In this document: one piece after another, positions 30,768-31,655 of the stretch | Numbering within the stretch: the first letter of the stretch is position 1 | How the letters are laid out: each line of letters begins with the position of its first letter | Assembly: GCA_964619055.1 (NCBI GenBank) | Contig: CAZUDB010000042.1 | Span: forward strand, 1-31,655 | Source of the DNA: CAYVUM01 sp964619055 | GTDB lineage: Bacteria > Pseudomonadota > Alphaproteobacteria > Rhodospirillales > Defluviicoccaceae | Direction: 5' to 3' | DNA length: 31,655 nucleotides | Made by a program: the position numbers and the translations under genes | Notes under the pieces: model-generated | What the model was told of the DNA's origin: nothing | Seen by the model: the letters and a program-made list of their open reading frames with translations, nothing else | The model's database searches: none

Positions 30768-31408
30768 TCGCGCTTGAAGGCACCTCCTTTGCCTATGACG
30801 GCGGACAGCCGGTGTTGAGCGAGGTGGACCTGGCTGTCCACGCGGGCGAGCGCGTGGCCGTGACCGGCTCCAACGGTGCGGGTAAGACCACGCTTCTCCA
30901 CCTGATCGTCGGACTGCTGAAGCCCACCGGCGGGACCATTCGCGCCTTCGGCAAGGTGCGGAAGCGGGAGGCGGATTTCCATGAGGTGCGGGCGCGCGCC
31001 GGGCTTTTGTTCCAGGACCCCGATGACCAGCTGTTTTGCCCGACCGTCGCCGAGGACGTGGCGTTCGGCCCCCTCAACCTGGGCCGGAGCCTGGAAGAGT
31101 CGCGGGCGATCACCGCCAAGACCCTGGACGACCTGGGCCTGGCCGGGTTCGAGGCGCGGATCACCCACAAGCTCTCCGGCGGCGAGCGGCGCTTGGTTTC
31201 ATTGGCGGCCGTGCTGGCCATGGCGCCGGAGGTGCTGTTGCTGGACGAGCCCACCAACGCGCTGGACGAGGACGCCGAGGCCCGCCTGCTCGACATTCTG
31301 GCGGGCCTGCCCCAGGCGATGATCATCATTTCTCACGACCGCCGGGTGCGCGAGCGCCTTGCCACCCGCGCGCTGCGCCTGGTGGGCGGGCGAATCGCGA
31401 CGTCGTGA
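30752..31408 (+). CDS. cbiO: ATPase component CbiO of the cobalt ECF importer
   Basis: The 218-residue ABC ATPase has Walker A GSNGAGKT (39-46), the Q-loop LLFQDPDDQLFCPTV (Gln88), the signature LSGGERR (141-147), Walker B VLLLDEPTNALDE (161-173, catalytic Glu166) and the switch histidine in IISHDRR (His195). DPDDQLF is the particular Q-loop form of CbiO/EcfA proteins. It lacks the C-terminal extension of about 50 residues seen in many CbiO proteins. It would act as a homodimer because only one ATPase gene is present. The ATG at 30752 overlaps cbiQ by 16 bases; the long upstream open frame is the shadow of cbiQ. Confidence 0.95.
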   Translation: MAEPLIALEGTSFAYDGGQPVLSEVDLAVHAGERVAVTGSNGAGKTTLLHLIVGLLKPTGGTIRAFGKVRKREADFHEVRARAGLLFQDPDDQLFCPTVAEDVAFGPLNLGRSLEESRAITAKTLDDLGLAGFEARITHKLSGGERRLVSLAAVLAMAPEVLLLDEPTNALDEDAEARLLDILAGLPQAMIIISHDRRVRERLATRALRLVGGRIATS

Positions 31409-31465
31409 GACGGTTCGAGACCCTTCGGGAAAAATTAGGCTTTTGACTCAGTGTCCTGTTCTTAT

Positions 31466-31519
31466 TCCTAGAGCCATTCTAAAGTGTTTCACGTGAAACA
31501 GTTTGGAATGGTTCTAGAA
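31466..31519. repeat. 54-bp imperfect inverted repeat centred on parS
   Basis: The left arm 31466-31492 and right arm 31493-31519 are complementary at 23 of 27 positions, far beyond the 16-bp parS core. The outer arms contain CTAGAGCCATTC on the left and GAATGGTTCTAG on the right. Two of the four non-matching pairs would be G-U pairs in RNA, so a transcript of this region could form a long hairpin. No T-run follows. Confidence 0.9.
31485..31500. promoter_or_regulatory. parS: parS centromere-like site (ParB binding)
   Basis: TGTTTCACGTGAAACA is identical to the 16-bp bacterial chromosomal parS consensus and is perfectly palindromic. ParB binds such sites, spreads along DNA and, with ParA and SMC, segregates the origin region. 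parS sites cluster near the replication origin in most bacteria. The parAB genes are not in this window. Confidence 0.92.
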
Positions 31520-31655
31520 GAAACCGCAACGCCCTCTGATCACGCCTGAAATGAATATCCGTTCCATCCGTACGGTATTTCTTGCGGCCCGATTTCGGGT
31601 TTTCGGCCCGACGCCGCTTCCCATGCCGCTTCGGGCGGTTATCCGGTCAAGGTTG

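Larger units (their letters stand above)
31409..31655. other. Gene-free region downstream of cbiO, containing parS
   Basis: No confident gene is seen. Minus-strand frames through this stretch are open for about 40-55 codons but lack a supported start within the window. Apart from the parS repeat, CGGCCCGA occurs twice (31585-31592 and 31604-31611). CCCG-ATTT-CGGG followed by TTTT (31588-31603) makes a weak terminator-like hairpin on the plus strand. Confidence 0.45.

Noticed and set aside
31588..31603. Rho-independent terminator for cbiO
   Set aside because: The stem is only four or five pairs and lies 180 bases downstream of the gene; too weak to list as a terminator.
31637..31645. TTATCCGG as a DnaA box near parS
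   Set aside because: It shares only the TTATCC part with the TTATCCACA consensus, stands alone, and lies at the edge of the window.

Overview
The window looks like one chromosomal stretch of a high-GC alphaproteobacterium, most likely Rhodospirillales-like. This is inferred from three signatures: the AddA/AddB pair (instead of RecBCD) linked to tsaE-amgK-murU; a chvI-chvG-hprK-rapZ-EIIA-HPr-EI cluster with a short HPr kinase; and the compact coding style with many 4-base stop/start overlaps. Codon use is strongly G/C-ended except in one A+T-rich patch near 19.0-20.5 kb. No rRNA, tRNA, CRISPR array or complete insertion sequence was found.

Layout. 1-5939 (minus): a cut-off YbaK/EbsC-type deacylase, a family 4 glycosyltransferase, an O-antigen ligase/polymerase, prmA and a UvrD/PcrA helicase. 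6070-7095 (plus): an exported trypsin-fold/PDZ protein that appears to have lost its catalytic triad. 7103-17977 (minus): one long operon read tsaE-amgK-murU-addB-addA-ClC channel. 18319-20776 (plus): two sulfotransferase-like genes with an A+T-rich patch that starts inside the first and ends inside the second. 20859-27350 (minus): chvI-chvG-hprK-rapZ-EIIA(Man)-HPr-EI. 27533-31408 (plus): a cobalamin riboswitch followed by a five-gene ECF-type cobalt importer (NikK-like, CbiM, NikL-like, CbiQ, CbiO). 31466-31519: a perfect 16-bp parS core inside a longer 54-bp inverted repeat.

How the parts work together. The tsaE operon couples tRNA t6A modification, recycling of cell-wall MurNAc (AmgK then MurU) and double-strand-break repair (AddAB). 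The chv/pts block pairs an envelope-stress two-component system with a regulatory phosphotransferase chain EI to HPr to EIIA, in which HprK can phosphorylate HPr on serine; no sugar permease is present, so the chain is probably regulatory. The last operon is predicted to import cobalt when cobalamin is low. The parS site suggests the window lies in the origin-proximal part of the chromosome.

The most unusual items are the parS site within an extended palindrome, the apparent pseudoprotease, the atypical ClC selectivity and proton-pathway positions, the A+T-rich patch with both ends inside sulfotransferase genes, and a sequence in the riboswitch leader complementary to the first gene's ribosome binding site.
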